From Phyllobacterium myrsinacearum (GTDB taxonomy: Bacteria > Pseudomonadota > Alphaproteobacteria > Rhizobiales > Rhizobiaceae): 64,000 bases of DNA. The DNA lies in NCBI RefSeq assembly GCF_002980555.1, contig NZ_PVBT01000003.1:310001-374000 (forward strand), read 5' to 3'. Shown here in pieces: positions 26,130 to 35,195 of the stretch. The first letter of the stretch is position 1; every line of letters starts with the position of its first letter. The notes beneath the pieces are model-generated. The model made no database searches. It worked only from the letters and a program-made list of their open reading frames with translations, and was not told the origin of the DNA. Made by a program: the position numbers and the translations under genes.

Positions 26130-26906
26130 ATGGCTGACTATCGCAACATCCAGGCCCGTACATCGGCCGGAGTGCGTGTGGACGCGGGGATCGATCAAGG
26201 TCTACGCAGCTACATGCTGAAGGTCTACAATCTGATGGGGATCGGTCTCGCAGTGACCGGTCTTGCCGCGCTTGCAATCGTTTATCTCGCAACCACCAAA
26301 GATGCATCGCTTGCGGCCGCTCAATTGCCGAATGGCAAAATGCTGACGAGCTTCGGCGTGGTCTTTTACACGTCGCCGTTGAAGTGGATTGTCATGCTCG
26401 CCCCACTCGCTGCAGTGTTCTTTTTGAGCTTCCGCATCGAGAAGATGAGCGTTTCAGCTGCTCAGACAACTTTCTGGGTCTATGCGGCGCTTGTAGGTCT
26501 TTCGCTGTCGTCGATCTTCCTTGTCTATACGTCGGGAAGCATCGTGCAGACGTTCTTCATCACCGCCGCGTCCTTCGGTGCGCTGTCGCTCTACGGCTAC
26601 ACGACGAAGCGCGATCTCTCCGGAATGGGTTCGTTCCTGTTCATGGGTCTGATCGGCATTCTCCTTGCCGGCTTGGTCAACATCTTTCTGCAGTCCAGTG
26701 CTTTGCAGTTTGCAATCTCTGCGATCGGCGTTCTGGTCTTTGCAGGCCTGACGGCCTATGACACCCAGAGCATCAAGGAAATGTACTACGAAGGCGACAG
26801 CTCGGACACCTATGGCCGCAAGGCGATCATGGGCGCGCTGCGTCTCTATCTCGACTTCATCAACATGTTCATGTTCCTGTTGCAGTTCCTCGGCAACCGC
26901 AACTGA
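26130..26906 (+). CDS. Bax inhibitor-1/YbhL family membrane protein
   Basis: A 258-residue integral membrane protein with seven hydrophobic segments and the acidic C-terminal region of the BI-1 (TMBIM) family: GLTAYDTQSIKEMYY followed by LRLYLDFINMFMFLLQFLG. Relatives act as Ca2+/H+-linked leak channels; YbhL function in bacteria is not settled. The start at 26130 (MADYRN) has an AGGA site; ATG 26118 is an alternative. It has its own promoter, a ybhL-type leader and a strong terminator, so it is monocistronic. Confidence 0.93.
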   Translation: MADYRNIQARTSAGVRVDAGIDQGLRSYMLKVYNLMGIGLAVTGLAALAIVYLATTKDASLAAAQLPNGKMLTSFGVVFYTSPLKWIVMLAPLAAVFFLSFRIEKMSVSAAQTTFWVYAALVGLSLSSIFLVYTSGSIVQTFFITAASFGALSLYGYTTKRDLSGMGSFLFMGLIGILLAGLVNIFLQSSALQFAISAIGVLVFAGLTAYDTQSIKEMYYEGDSSDTYGRKAIMGALRLYLDFINMFMFLLQFLGNRN

Positions 26907-26930
26907 TCCTGGACAATATGAACGCATGGA

Positions 26931-26959
26931 AAAGGGCAGCGGCAACGTTGCCCTTTTTT
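26931..26959 (+). terminator. Intrinsic terminator of the BI-1 gene
   Basis: GGGCAGCG/CGTTGCCC pairs over 8 positions (one G-T) around a GCAA tetraloop, preceded by AAAA and followed by TTTTTT. Confidence 0.93.
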
Positions 26960-27005
26960 GTGGCGGCATTGCAATCATCCGGTATTTTTGCGATCGATGG
27001 CGGCC

Positions 27006-27554
27006 ATGACAAGCATCCATATCCGCTCGGCGCAGCCCGCTGATCTGCCCGCCATTACCGCAATCTATCGCGATGCCGTTCTGCATGGCACGGCGACCTA
27101 CGAGATCGAACCGCCCGATCTGGCGGAGATGACCAAGCGGTTCCATGCGATCACCAGCGACGGCTTCCCCTATAGCGTTGCAGAAATGGACAGCATCGTG
27201 AGCGGCTATGCCTATGCCAGTTATTTCCGCACCCGCCCGGCCTATTGGTGGAGCGTCGAGGATTCGATCTACATTGCGCCGCAAGCCAAGGGCAAAGGCA
27301 TGGGTAAGGCCCTGCTTCAACGCTTGATCAGCGATTGCACAGCGCTCGGATTTCGCCAGTTCATCGCTGTCATCGGTGACGGTCACGATGCGTCGGCGTC
27401 GGTCCGCCTGCATGCGCGTTGTGGCTTCAGGCATTGTGGAACCATCGAGGGATCGGGTTTCAAGCACGGCCGCTGGCTGGATACGGTTCTCATGCAGCTT
27501 GATATGAATGGCGGGACCGCTACCCTGCCGGGGCCAGCACCTCTAAAAGGATAA
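27006..27554 (+). CDS. GNAT N-acetyltransferase, phosphinothricin-acetyltransferase-like
   Basis: A 182-residue acetyl-CoA-dependent acetyltransferase. The N-terminus SIHIRSAQPADLPAITAIYRDAV and the acetyl-CoA motif QAKGKGMGKALLQRL fit the PAT/MddA subgroup, which acetylates methionine sulfone or sulfoximine and phosphinothricin. The middle block ATYEIEPPDLAEMTKR also fits. The start is uncertain (27006 or 26997), with no strong Shine-Dalgarno. It ends 5 bp before the convergent DUF2794 gene. Confidence 0.88.
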   Translation: MTSIHIRSAQPADLPAITAIYRDAVLHGTATYEIEPPDLAEMTKRFHAITSDGFPYSVAEMDSIVSGYAYASYFRTRPAYWWSVEDSIYIAPQAKGKGMGKALLQRLISDCTALGFRQFIAVIGDGHDASASVRLHARCGFRHCGTIEGSGFKHGRWLDTVLMQLDMNGGTATLPGPAPLKG

Positions 27555-27559
27555 GCGTC

Positions 27560-27931
27560 TTAGCTCCGCACGACCCGCAGGGATTTATCGAAGATCTTGA
27601 GCACTCTGTCGAGTTCGGTGCCGCGCTTGAGGATAAGGCCGCTTGCGGCAATCACGCTATAGGCGCCTTGCTTGCGGGCCAGCCGCGGATTTTTCTCGAT
27701 CCGGAACATCGGTACTTCACTGGTCCGGCGAAACACCGAAAACACCGCCCGGTCATTCAGATGGTCAATGGCATAATCGCGCCATTCGCCCGATGAAACC
27801 ATGAAGCCGTATATTCTGAGGATTTGATCAAGTTCCCGCCGGTTGAATGTAACGGGGAGATCACGTGCGCTGGAGAGTGAAATGAGTTTCGCCTGCTGTT
27901 GCGATTCGTCGCCACCTGCATTGCTGTCCAT
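27560..27931 (-). CDS. DUF2794 family protein
   Basis: A 123-residue cytosolic protein conserved in Rhizobiales, function unknown. The family block VTFNRRELDQILRIYGFMVSSGEWRDYAID and the segment VFRRTSEVPMFRIEK are recognised. The start ATG at 27931 has a GGCGGA site; an upstream TTG is unlikely. It lies between a GNAT gene (convergent) and the candidate sRNA locus (divergent). Confidence 0.88.
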   Translation of the reverse strand: MDSNAGGDESQQQAKLISLSSARDLPVTFNRRELDQILRIYGFMVSSGEWRDYAIDHLNDRAVFSVFRRTSEVPMFRIEKNPRLARKQGAYSVIAASGLILKRGTELDRVLKIFDKSLRVVRS

Positions 27932-28156
27932 CAATCAATCCGCCTTTAGATTTGCCGTATGACAACTGGATGACAGAAGGGTGACCTGTTCCGCCCGTAT
28001 TTACAAGCCTGTAAGTGTCAGGGCACGCGCAATTGAACGCAAAAATCTCGCTGCTTCTGTGCTTTTCACAAAGGAATACGCGCTGTTTCCATTGGTGATG
28101 CCGGGCCACAGTTTCGCCATGTTGCACTCGCATTGCCGCCGGATTTCAGACCCACC

Positions 28157-28302
28157 TTCAGCCCGTTGTCTGAGACGGTTCGGCCTTGAGCGGCCCGATA
28201 CCCCAAGCCCCCCGCCCAAACGGGTTGTTCTGGTCGAACCATTCAGTCTCCGGCAACAATAAGCCCCAAGACTTCAGGCTGGTTTACCAGCCTTTTTTCT
28301 TG
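28157..28302 (+). ncRNA. Candidate structured small RNA
   Basis: The 393-bp gap between two minus-strand genes contains a plus-strand intrinsic terminator that belongs to no gene. Just before it, a long imperfect stem forms: 28165-28168 with 28254-28257, 28172-28176 with 28246-28250, 28177-28185 with 28232-28240, and 28188-28197 with 28221-28230, about 28 pairs including four G-U, closed by a C-rich 23-nt loop. The C-rich loop could pair with G-rich ribosome binding sites, as many rhizobial sRNAs do. The 5' end is a guess; I see no strong promoter. The remainder of the gap (27932-28156) should hold the DUF2794 promoter. Confidence 0.55.
28276..28300 (+). terminator. Orphan plus-strand intrinsic terminator
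   Basis: AGGCTGG-TTTA-CCAGCCT forms a perfect 7-bp stem followed by TTTTTT. Both flanking genes are on the minus strand, so it implies a separate plus-strand transcript, the candidate sRNA. Confidence 0.85.
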
Positions 28303-28324
28303 TCTGCAGAAATGCTCTTTAAAA

Positions 28325-29155
28325 TCAGGGCTTTGTCATGATCGAGGCGCCAATGATCGGCCCCGGTTTACCTTCACCTAGCATTTCCTGCAACAGGACG
28401 GCGCAGCCGGATGCCTTCTTGCTGGCGATCTCGGTCAGCGGAATTTCGATCTTCTGTGATTTGCCGTCCCACATGCCGACGGTTTCCATGGCACGGACGC
28501 TGTTGGCATAGCTGACATTGCGTCCGCCGTTTTCGCCATCGGGTATGGAAACAATGGTTTCCTTGTTGAAATAGGCGAGAAGAACACGCACAGGATTTTT
28601 TGCGGCAGGCCCATCGCCAATATTGATGAGCAGACGATCCGGCGAGGTTTTTTCGATCGATACGGGAATTGTCAGGCCAGAATCAGCATTGCGCATCTCA
28701 TCGATTCGCCGCCGGATTTTGCCGCCGTCCTGACCATTCACGTGCTCGCGGCCATTGAGGATTGCCTGGGGGGTGTAGACACCGGTCAGCCCGAGTGCTT
28801 TGCGGTAGGCGTTCTGCCGCGCGGTGTTTTCGGGCAGAGCAAGATTGTCGACCCAGCCGCGATAATCCCAGTAATCAACATGGAAGGCCAGTGCGACGAC
28901 TTTTCCTTCCGCGACCAGCTGCTTGAGGACGGCATCCGCCGGCGGGCAGGAGCCACAGCCCTGCGAGGTATAGAGCTCGACCACGCCATCCGGTTTCGTG
29001 CCGATGCTCCCGGCATAGACCGGCCAAGCGACCACCGCCGCTGCCAGAAGCGGGCAGGCGATCAGAATGGCTTTGAACAGAGTGCGCAGGGTCAAGGGTA
29101 CGAGCTTTCTTCCCGAATTTTTCTTTGATCTTGTGTGAGAGTGATTGCCAGACAA
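28325..29155 (-). CDS. DUF1223 family thioredoxin-like exported protein
   Basis: A 276-residue protein with an N-terminal hydrophobic anchor or signal (FKAILIACPLLAAAVVAWPVYA, about 28-49) followed by the DUF1223 core. The hallmark is VVELYTSQGCGSCPPAD with a CxxC pair, then FHVDYWDYRGWVDNLA and QAILNGREHVNGQD. The fold is thioredoxin-like, but the function is not known. It is downstream of acnA on the same strand but separated by the acnA terminator. The neighbours acnA and ccm hint at a redox or Fe-S/heme setting, inferred only. Confidence 0.88.
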   Translation of the reverse strand: MSGNHSHTRSKKNSGRKLVPLTLRTLFKAILIACPLLAAAVVAWPVYAGSIGTKPDGVVELYTSQGCGSCPPADAVLKQLVAEGKVVALAFHVDYWDYRGWVDNLALPENTARQNAYRKALGLTGVYTPQAILNGREHVNGQDGGKIRRRIDEMRNADSGLTIPVSIEKTSPDRLLINIGDGPAAKNPVRVLLAYFNKETIVSIPDGENGGRNVSYANSVRAMETVGMWDGKSQKIEIPLTEIASKKASGCAVLLQEMLGEGKPGPIIGASIMTKP

Positions 29156-29248
29156 TTGATAGGGATGCGTTTTATCAAGAGGAAGTCACTTTGAGGTGAA
29201 TTCGATCACGTTTACAGGCAAAACCATATAATTATTGGCAAAATCGCG

Positions 29249-29277
29249 AAAAAAAGACCGCCGGTTGCCCGGCGGCC
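29249..29277 (-). terminator. Intrinsic terminator of acnA
   Basis: On the minus strand GCCGCCGG-GCAA-CCGGCGGT forms an 8-bp stem (one G-T) followed by C and seven T residues, 26 bp past the acnA stop. Confidence 0.93.
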
Positions 29278-29302
29278 CCTGATTTCAGAGATTTTCGCTG
29301 CT

Positions 29303-31990
29303 TCAGGCGGCGAGATCGCGCAGCACGTACTGCAGGATGCCGCCGTTCTTGAGGTATTCCAGCTCATCGATTGTATCGATACGGCAGATCAATGGCACCT
29401 GCTTGACCGTGCCATCGGCGAACGTCACCGTGGCATGGGTTTTCTGGCGCGGCTGGATCGTGGCTAGGCCTTCGATGGAAACCGTCTCGTCGCCCTTCAA
29501 ACCAAGCGACTGCCAGCTCGTGCCCTCTTCCAGTACGAAGGGGACGATACCCATTCCGACGAGATTCGAACGATGGATACGCTCGAAGGACTGGGAAATC
29601 ACAGCGCGAACACCGAGAAGGTTCGTGCCCTTGGCTGCCCAGTCACGCGATGAACCATTGCCGTATTCGATACCGGCAAAGATCACCAGCGGGACGTTCT
29701 CGCTGCGGTATTGCATGGCGGCATCATAGATCGGCATTTCCTCTTTCGAGGGGTAATGGATCGTGTAACCGCCTTCGCGGCCATTTTCGCCAAGCATGTG
29801 GTTGCGGATGCGGATATTGGCGAAGGTGCCGCGCATCATCACTTCATGGTTGCCGCGACGCGTGCCGTACTGGTTGAAGTCCAGGGGTGCCACGCCGTGG
29901 TCGGTGAGGTACTTGCCCGCGGGCGAGGCTGCCTTGATCGAACCGGCCGGAGAAATATGGTCGGTGGTGATCTTGTCGCCGAAGAGACCGAGGATACGCG
30001 CACCCTTGATATCGTTGACGGTGCCGGGTGTCTTGCCCATGCCGACAAAGTAAGGCGGGTTCTGCACATAGGTCGAGTTGTCATCCCATGCATAGGTCTG
30101 GCCAGCCGGTACCTTGACGTCCTGCCAGTTCTGGTCGCCCTTGAACACATCCGCATATTTGGACGCGAACAGCTTGCGGGTGACGTTTTTGGTGATGAAC
30201 TCCTGGATCTCATGCGACGACGGCCAGATGTCCTTGAGGAACACCGGGTTGCCGTTCTGATCTTCGCCAAGCGGCTCGGTTGTCAGGTCCTTGGTGACCG
30301 AACCGGCCAGGGCATAGGCAACAACCAGTGGCGGAGATGCCAGGTAGTTCGCCTGAACGTCCGGCGAAACACGGCCTTCAAAGTTGCGGTTGCCGGAAAG
30401 CACGGCAGCAGCAATCAGACCCTTGTCATTGATGGTCTTGGAGATCGGTGCTGGCAGCGGGCCGGAATTGCCGATGCAGGTGGTGCAGCCGAAACCGACC
30501 AGATTGAAACCTAGCTTGTCGAGTTCAACCTGCAGGCCGGCGTTCTCGAGATAGGCGGCAACAACCTGCGAGCCCGGCGCCAGCGATGTCTTCACCCAGG
30601 GCTTGGACTTCAAACCCTTGGCAGCGGCGTTGCGGGCGAGAAGGCCGGCTGCAATCAGCACGCTCGGGTTCGAGGTATTGGTGCAGGAGGTGATCGCCGC
30701 AATGGCGACGTCGCCATGGCCGAGATCATAGTCTTCGCCTTCAACCGGATAGCGGGCATCAAGCTGCGTGGTCTTCTTGTATTCCTTCTGCAGCGATTCG
30801 TGGAAACCGGCGGCAATGCCCTCAAGGGCGATACGGCCTTCCGGACGCTTCGGGCCCGCCATGGATGGAACGACGGTGCCAAGATCGAGTTCCAGCGTGT
30901 CGGTGAATACAGGATCGGCCGAGCCGGGTTCGCGCCACATGCCCTGTGCCTTCGAATAGGCTTCGACCAGAGCCAGACGCTCTTCGTCGCGGCCGGACAT
31001 GTGCATGTAGTTGATGGTTTCACGGTCGATCGGGAAGAAGCCGCAGGTGGCGCCATATTCCGGACCCATATTGCCGATGGTGGCACGATCAGCCAGCGTC
31101 ATGCTCTCAAGACCGGGGCCGAAGAACTCGACGAACTTGCCGACAACGCCCTTCTTGCGCAGCATCTGAACCACGGTAAGCACGAGATCGGTTGCCGTTA
31201 CGCCTTCCTTGACTTTGCCGGTCAGGCGGAAGCCGATGACCTCAGGCAAAAGCATGGAAACCGGCTGGCCCAGCATGGACGCTTCTGCTTCGATGCCGCC
31301 AACGCCCCAGCCCAGAACGCCAAGGCCGTTGACCATGGTCGTGTGCGAATCAGTGCCAACGCAGGTATCGGGATAGGCGACGGTGACGCCGTCTTCTTCC
31401 TTGGTCCAGACTGCCTGGGCCAGATATTCAAGGTTGACCTGATGGCAGATGCCTGTGCCCGGAGGAACAACGCGGAAATTCTTGAACGCCTGCTGGCCCC
31501 ACTTCAGGAAGCGGTAACGCTCGCCATTGCGTTCGTATTCGAGATCGACATTGCGTTTGAAAGCCTGCGGATTGCCGAACTCGTCAACGATCACCGAGTG
31601 ATCGATAACCAGATCAACCGGGACGAGCGGATTGATCTTTTCCGGGTCGCCGCCAAGGTTGACCATGGCATCGCGCATTGCGGCAAGGTCCACAACCGCT
31701 GGAACGCCGGTAAAGTCCTGCATGAGGACACGGGCTGGGCGATAGGCGATTTCAGCGCCCGCACTGCCGCGATCAACAAGCCATTTGGCAACGTTTTCGA
31801 TGTCCTTCTTGAAAACCGAGCGGTTGTCTTCAAAGCGAAGCAGGTTTTCGAGGAGCACTTTCATGGAGAAGGGAAGCTTGGAAATGCCTTCCAGGCCGTT
31901 TTTCTCAGCTTCGGTCAAGCTGTAATAGACATATTCCTTATCCCCTACGGATAGGGTTTTACGGCATTTGAAACTGTCGATTTGAGACAT
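29303..31990 (-). CDS. acnA: Aconitate hydratase A
   Basis: [4Fe-4S] enzyme interconverting citrate and isocitrate in the TCA cycle; 895 residues, typical of AcnA/IRP-type aconitases. Motifs: [17 protein letters not shown] for substrate binding, the cluster Cys in [10 protein letters not shown] and in [14 protein letters not shown], and the swivel-domain segment [16 protein letters not shown]. Apo-forms of this class can bind RNA. The upstream promoter region is shared with ccmA. A candidate promoter lies about 185 bp before the start, leaving a long untranslated leader. Confidence 0.98.
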   Translation of the reverse strand: MSQIDSFKCRKTLSVGDKEYVYYSLTEAEKNGLEGISKLPFSMKVLLENLLRFEDNRSVFKKDIENVAKWLVDRGSAGAEIAYRPARVLMQDFTGVPAVVDLAAMRDAMVNLGGDPEKINPLVPVDLVIDHSVIVDEFGNPQAFKRNVDLEYERNGERYRFLKWGQQAFKNFRVVPPGTGICHQVNLEYLAQAVWTKEEDGVTVAYPDTCVGTDSHTTMVNGLGVLGWGVGGIEAEASMLGQPVSMLLPEVIGFRLTGKVKEGVTATDLVLTVVQMLRKKGVVGKFVEFFGPGLESMTLADRATIGNMGPEYGATCGFFPIDRETINYMHMSGRDEERLALVEAYSKAQGMWREPGSADPVFTDTLELDLGTVVPSMAGPKRPEGRIALEGIAAGFHESLQKEYKKTTQLDARYPVEGEDYDLGHGDVAIAAITSCTNTSNPSVLIAAGLLARNAAAKGLKSKPWVKTSLAPGSQVVAAYLENAGLQVELDKLGFNLVGFGCTTCIGNSGPLPAPISKTINDKGLIAAAVLSGNRNFEGRVSPDVQANYLASPPLVVAYALAGSVTKDLTTEPLGEDQNGNPVFLKDIWPSSHEIQEFITKNVTRKLFASKYADVFKGDQNWQDVKVPAGQTYAWDDNSTYVQNPPYFVGMGKTPGTVNDIKGARILGLFGDKITTDHISPAGSIKAASPAGKYLTDHGVAPLDFNQYGTRRGNHEVMMRGTFANIRIRNHMLGENGREGGYTIHYPSKEEMPIYDAAMQYRSENVPLVIFAGIEYGNGSSRDWAAKGTNLLGVRAVISQSFERIHRSNLVGMGIVPFVLEEGTSWQSLGLKGDETVSIEGLATIQPRQKTHATVTFADGTVKQVPLICRIDTIDELEYLKNGGILQYVLRDLAA

Positions 31991-32290
31991 GTTGCGTCGT
32001 CCTTATGCTACTGGCCTCACCCGGGACGAACGCCTTTGCCGCGTTTCAAGGACGCGCTAAGGTGCGGGTGCAGTCATTTCCGCTGTCCGTCCCGCTACAG
32101 GTCCGTAAAGGCGCCTGTATTGAAGATCGGCCAAAAATGGTTTCCATACCGACCGCTGGCATGGTTGACTGCTATATAGAGATTTTCATCGATCTGTGCC
32201 AGACCGACATTCGTCAAAATTTGAGACTGCGTCGAAATGCACAGGGGTCATTCCGGGCGGCATGTCGGGGTTAACAAGAGCGGGAACTTC
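31991..32290. other. Divergent acnA/ccmA region
   Basis: 300 bp between divergent starts with no supportable gene. It holds the candidate acnA promoter described separately. A TTGACT hexamer at 32164-32169 and CTATAT at 32172-32177 on the plus strand are too close together to be one promoter. No clear Irr or RirA box was recognised. Confidence 0.4.
32174..32202 (-). promoter_or_regulatory. Candidate acnA promoter
   Basis: On the minus strand -35 CTGGCA (32202-32197) and -10 CTATAT (32179-32174) are spaced by 17 bp, close to the alphaproteobacterial sigma-70 form. It would give a leader of about 180 nt before acnA. Confidence 0.4.
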
Positions 32291-32902
32291 ATGCGGTTAG
32301 TCGCCGAAAATCTGGCAGGGGAGCGGGGCGGGGAGATTTTGTTTTCCGGACTGAACTTTGCCGTCACGGGCGGAGAGGCACTGATGATCACCGGGCCAAA
32401 CGGGGCCGGCAAGTCAACGCTCCTGCGAATCATCGGCGGACTTCTGGACAAAGCCGAAGGCCGTATCCGGCTTGACGACGCGCCAGCGGATTTCGACGGG
32501 CTTGTTTCCGCCTGCCACTATCTCGGCCACCTCAACGCCATGAAACCCGTCCTGAGCGTTGAAGAGAATCTGCACTTCTGGCAATCGTTCAACGGCATCG
32601 GCGACTATACAATTGCTGAAGCGCTGGACCGCGTCCAGCTCGGCGATATCGGCCATTTGCCGTTCGGCTATCTCTCCACCGGGCAAAAACGGCGTGCCAG
32701 TATTGCGCGGCTTCTGATCAGCCGCCGTCCGGTCTGGCTTCTGGACGAGCCGACGGCGGGCCTCGACAAGCGATCGGAGGATCAGTTCGCCGGTGTCATG
32801 CATGCGCATCTTTCCGGCGGGGGCATCGTCATCGCCGCGACCCATCTGCCGCTGGGATTGGACGGTGCCCAGGAACTCGTGATGGGAAGGAACGGCTTCT
32901 GA
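32291..32902 (+). CDS. ccmA: Heme exporter ATP-binding protein CcmA
   Basis: ATPase of the CcmABCD complex, which releases holo-CcmE during cytochrome c maturation (System I). The 203-residue protein has Walker A GPNGAGKST, signature LSTGQKRRASIARLL (the CcmA variant) and Walker B VWLLDEPTAGLD. The start at 32291 fits the family N-terminus (MRLVAENLAGERGG). Its stop shares one base with the ccmB start (TGATG), so translation is coupled. Confidence 0.96.
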   Translation: MRLVAENLAGERGGEILFSGLNFAVTGGEALMITGPNGAGKSTLLRIIGGLLDKAEGRIRLDDAPADFDGLVSACHYLGHLNAMKPVLSVEENLHFWQSFNGIGDYTIAEALDRVQLGDIGHLPFGYLSTGQKRRASIARLLISRRPVWLLDEPTAGLDKRSEDQFAGVMHAHLSGGGIVIAATHLPLGLDGAQELVMGRNGF

Positions 32903-33567
32903 TGCTTGCGCTGTTTCTCCGCGACACCCGGTTGGGTCTGCGTGCCGGCGGGGGCGTGCTGATCGGGATATTGTTCTTTCTCGCCGTTATCGCCGTCGTG
33001 CCGTTCGGTGTCGGGCCGGATTTGAAGCTTCTTGCACGAATTGGACCGGCGATGCTGTGGATCGGCGCGCTTCTGGCGACGCTGCTGGGTCTCGACCGGC
33101 TGTTTCAGGCCGATCGCGATGACGGATCTCTCGATCTGCTGATCATGGCGTCGGACAGGCACATGCTGGCGTTGACCGTTCTGGTGAAATGCCTGGCGCA
33201 TTGGAGCACATGTGTGCTGCCTCTGGTCATTGCCTCCCCCTTGCTCGGTTTGTTCATGAACATGGAGCCGGCGGCTATCGGGGCGACAACCCTGACGCTG
33301 TTCGTCGGCACACCGGCCATTACGCTGATCGGAGCAGTCGGCGCCGCGGTTGCCGTGGCATTGCCGCGCGGCGGCCTGCTCGTATCGGTGATCATCCTGC
33401 CGTTGACCATTCCCGTGCTGATCTTCGGGGTGTCCGCAGCCTATGGCGCGGTGGAAGACCCCGCGCCATTTGTCGCGCCCTTTCTGATTCTCGTTGCAAT
33501 TACACTGTTCTTTGCGGTCATTGGGCCACTGGCCGCTGCTGCCGCATTGAAATCATCGGCTGATTGA
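32902..33567 (+). CDS. ccmB: Heme exporter permease CcmB
   Basis: Six-helix membrane subunit paired with CcmA, 221 residues. The N-terminus LFLRDTRLGLRAGGGVLIGILFF, the loop LDRLFQADRDDGSLD and LVKCLAHWSTCVLPLVIASP are conserved CcmB segments. Translationally coupled to ccmA, then a 91-bp gap to ccmC that contains a short reading frame. Confidence 0.96.
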   Translation: MLALFLRDTRLGLRAGGGVLIGILFFLAVIAVVPFGVGPDLKLLARIGPAMLWIGALLATLLGLDRLFQADRDDGSLDLLIMASDRHMLALTVLVKCLAHWSTCVLPLVIASPLLGLFMNMEPAAIGATTLTLFVGTPAITLIGAVGAAVAVALPRGGLLVSVIILPLTIPVLIFGVSAAYGAVEDPAPFVAPFLILVAITLFFAVIGPLAAAAALKSSAD

Positions 33568-33615
33568 CATGGGCTGCGCGACGCACGATCTTTTCGGGCT
33601 TGGGAGGATCATGTG

Positions 33616-33666
33616 ATGGTGAATTGCGAAACTAAGTCCGGGAAGCTAAGAAATCGCCATGAGTGA
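33616..33666 (+). CDS. 16-codon reading frame overlapping the ccmC start
   Basis: A GGGAGGA Shine-Dalgarno (33602-33608) precedes ATG 33616, which opens a 16-codon frame (MVNCETKSGKLRNRHE) whose TGA (33664-33666) lies just past the ccmC ATG (33659). The ccmC start itself has only a weak GGGAAG 12 nt away. The arrangement looks like translational coupling or a leader peptide; expression is not shown. Confidence 0.35.
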   Translation: MVNCETKSGKLRNRHE

Positions 33667-34429
33667 CGCTGCTTCAAAAGCCGGACGCTGGGTCGATCTG
33701 GCCAATCCGACCCGGTTCATCAATTTTGCCGGGATCGTGCTGCCATGGCTTGTCGGGATCACATTGCTGGTTTTGGCTGCCGGATTGTGGATGTCTTTCC
33801 AGGCGCCCGATGACTACCAGCAGGGCTCGACCGTCAAAATCATGTTCATCCACGTGCCTTTCGCTTGGCTGTCGATGATGTGCTATACGGTCATGAGCAT
33901 TTCGGCCATCGGAACGCTGGTCTGGCGTCACCCGCTGGCGGATGTCTCTGCCAAGGCAGCGGCACCCATTGGCGCTGCTTTCACGGCTCTCGCCCTGATT
34001 ACCGGCTCATTGTGGGGCAAGCCCATGTGGGGCACATGGTGGGTGTGGGATGCGCGGCTGACGTCGGTTTTCGTGCTGTTCCTGATGTATCTTGGTATCA
34101 TTGCGCTGACCCGTGCGATGGACGATCCGGCAAAATCCTCCAAGGCCACGGCCATCCTGACGCTGGTCGGCTTCATCAACATTCCGATCATCAAGTTCTC
34201 CGTCGACTGGTGGAACACATTGCATCAGCCCGCGTCGGTTATCCGCATGGGCGGACCAACCATTCATCCTTCATTGCTCTGGCCGCTTCTCGTGATGGCC
34301 GTCGGCTTCACGCTCCTGTTCTTTACCCTGCACATCATGGCGATGCGCAATGAGATCTGGCGCAGACGGGTTGTCGCCATGCGCCGAATTGCGGCTCGCA
34401 GTGCGGAACGGAGGGGAGTGTCATCATGA
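33659..34429 (+). CDS. ccmC: Heme-handling protein CcmC
   Basis: Integral membrane protein of 256 residues that loads heme onto CcmE. The heme-binding tryptophan-rich WWD motif is in GTWWVWDARLTS, between helices 3 and 4, and six helices can be traced. His residues flanking the WWD domain (IMFIHVPFAW and NTLHQPASV) are the expected axial ligands. Its stop overlaps the ccmD start (ATGA). The C-terminus ends in a basic stretch (RRRVVAMRRIAARSAERRG). Confidence 0.96.
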   Translation: MSDAASKAGRWVDLANPTRFINFAGIVLPWLVGITLLVLAAGLWMSFQAPDDYQQGSTVKIMFIHVPFAWLSMMCYTVMSISAIGTLVWRHPLADVSAKAAAPIGAAFTALALITGSLWGKPMWGTWWVWDARLTSVFVLFLMYLGIIALTRAMDDPAKSSKATAILTLVGFINIPIIKFSVDWWNTLHQPASVIRMGGPTIHPSLLWPLLVMAVGFTLLFFTLHIMAMRNEIWRRRVVAMRRIAARSAERRGVSS

Positions 34430-34596
34430 CCCATACGGCTTTCGTCCTTGCATCCTACGGCGTGTCCATCGCGGTCCTCGTGGCACTCGTCGGCTGGATA
34501 CTGATCGATCAGCGCACGCAGCGCCTCGCACTGCAGGAACTGGAAACCCGCGGCATTCGCCGCCGCTCCGAAGCGCGAACGGATAATGCATCGTGA
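34426..34596 (+). CDS. ccmD: Heme exporter protein CcmD
   Basis: A 56-residue single-span protein of the CcmABCD complex that helps release holo-CcmE. It starts MTHTAFVLASYGVSIAVLV, with the hydrophobic helix near residues 6-26, followed by a charged tail (QRLALQELETRGIRRRSEA) typical of CcmD. It overlaps ccmC by four bases (ATGA) and ccmG by four (GTGA), so the five genes form one coupled unit. Confidence 0.92.
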   Translation: MTHTAFVLASYGVSIAVLVALVGWILIDQRTQRLALQELETRGIRRRSEARTDNAS

Positions 34597-35189
34597 GCGG
34601 GCCGGATATTAAAGGGCAGGCTCCACACCGGCGCTTCTCGCTGTTTGCATTCCTGCCCCTGCTGCTCTTTGTGGTTCTGGCCGGTATCTTTGCCTTTCAG
34701 CTCGCGCTTGGGCGAGACGAAAGCGTCATCCCGTCGGCATTGATCGGCAAGCCAGCTCCGAACCTGACCCTTCCGGCTCTGGCGGGACTGACCAGGGGCG
34801 GGCAACCGGTTCCGGGTATCGATCCCTCCGCATTCAAGGGCCAACTGACACTGGTCAATGTCTTTGGCTCGTGGTGTGTGCCGTGCCGTGCAGAACATCC
34901 ACTGTTGATGCAGCTTGCCAAGGACAAGCGGTTTCGTATCGCCGGTCTCAACTATAAGGACAAGGACGAAAACGCTCTGAAATTCCTGGGTGAACTTGGC
35001 AATCCGTTCGACATGATCGGTGTTGATGCGAGCGGCCGGGCCGGGATCGAATGGGGTGTCTATGGCGTGCCGGAAACGTTCCTTGTCGGTCGCGCCGGCA
35101 CCATTCTCTACAAGCACGTCGGACCTTTCAGCGAGGCATCGATCCGTGATGATCTGATGCCTGCTGTTGAAAAGGCGCTGAAGCCTTAA
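34593..35189 (+). CDS. ccmG: Thiol:disulfide interchange protein CcmG (DsbE)
   Basis: Membrane-anchored periplasmic thioredoxin that reduces apocytochrome c or CcmH before heme attachment. The 198-residue protein has an N-terminal helix (LFAFLPLLLFVVLAGIFAF) and active site GSWCVPCRAEHP. The cis-Pro segment is YGVPETFLV. The start is GTG 34593, overlapping the ccmD stop. No ccmE, ccmF, ccmH or ccmI gene is in view; in Rhizobiales those usually sit in a separate cyc cluster. Confidence 0.95.
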   Translation: MSGPDIKGQAPHRRFSLFAFLPLLLFVVLAGIFAFQLALGRDESVIPSALIGKPAPNLTLPALAGLTRGGQPVPGIDPSAFKGQLTLVNVFGSWCVPCRAEHPLLMQLAKDKRFRIAGLNYKDKDENALKFLGELGNPFDMIGVDASGRAGIEWGVYGVPETFLVGRAGTILYKHVGPFSEASIRDDLMPAVEKALKP

Positions 35190-35195
35190 GACCGG

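Noticed and set aside
28157-28302. Identification of the candidate sRNA as 6S RNA
   Set aside because: Short sequence similarities (UGAGC, CCGAUA) are visible, but there is no clear central bubble, and the gene context is not the usual zapA/5-FCL one.
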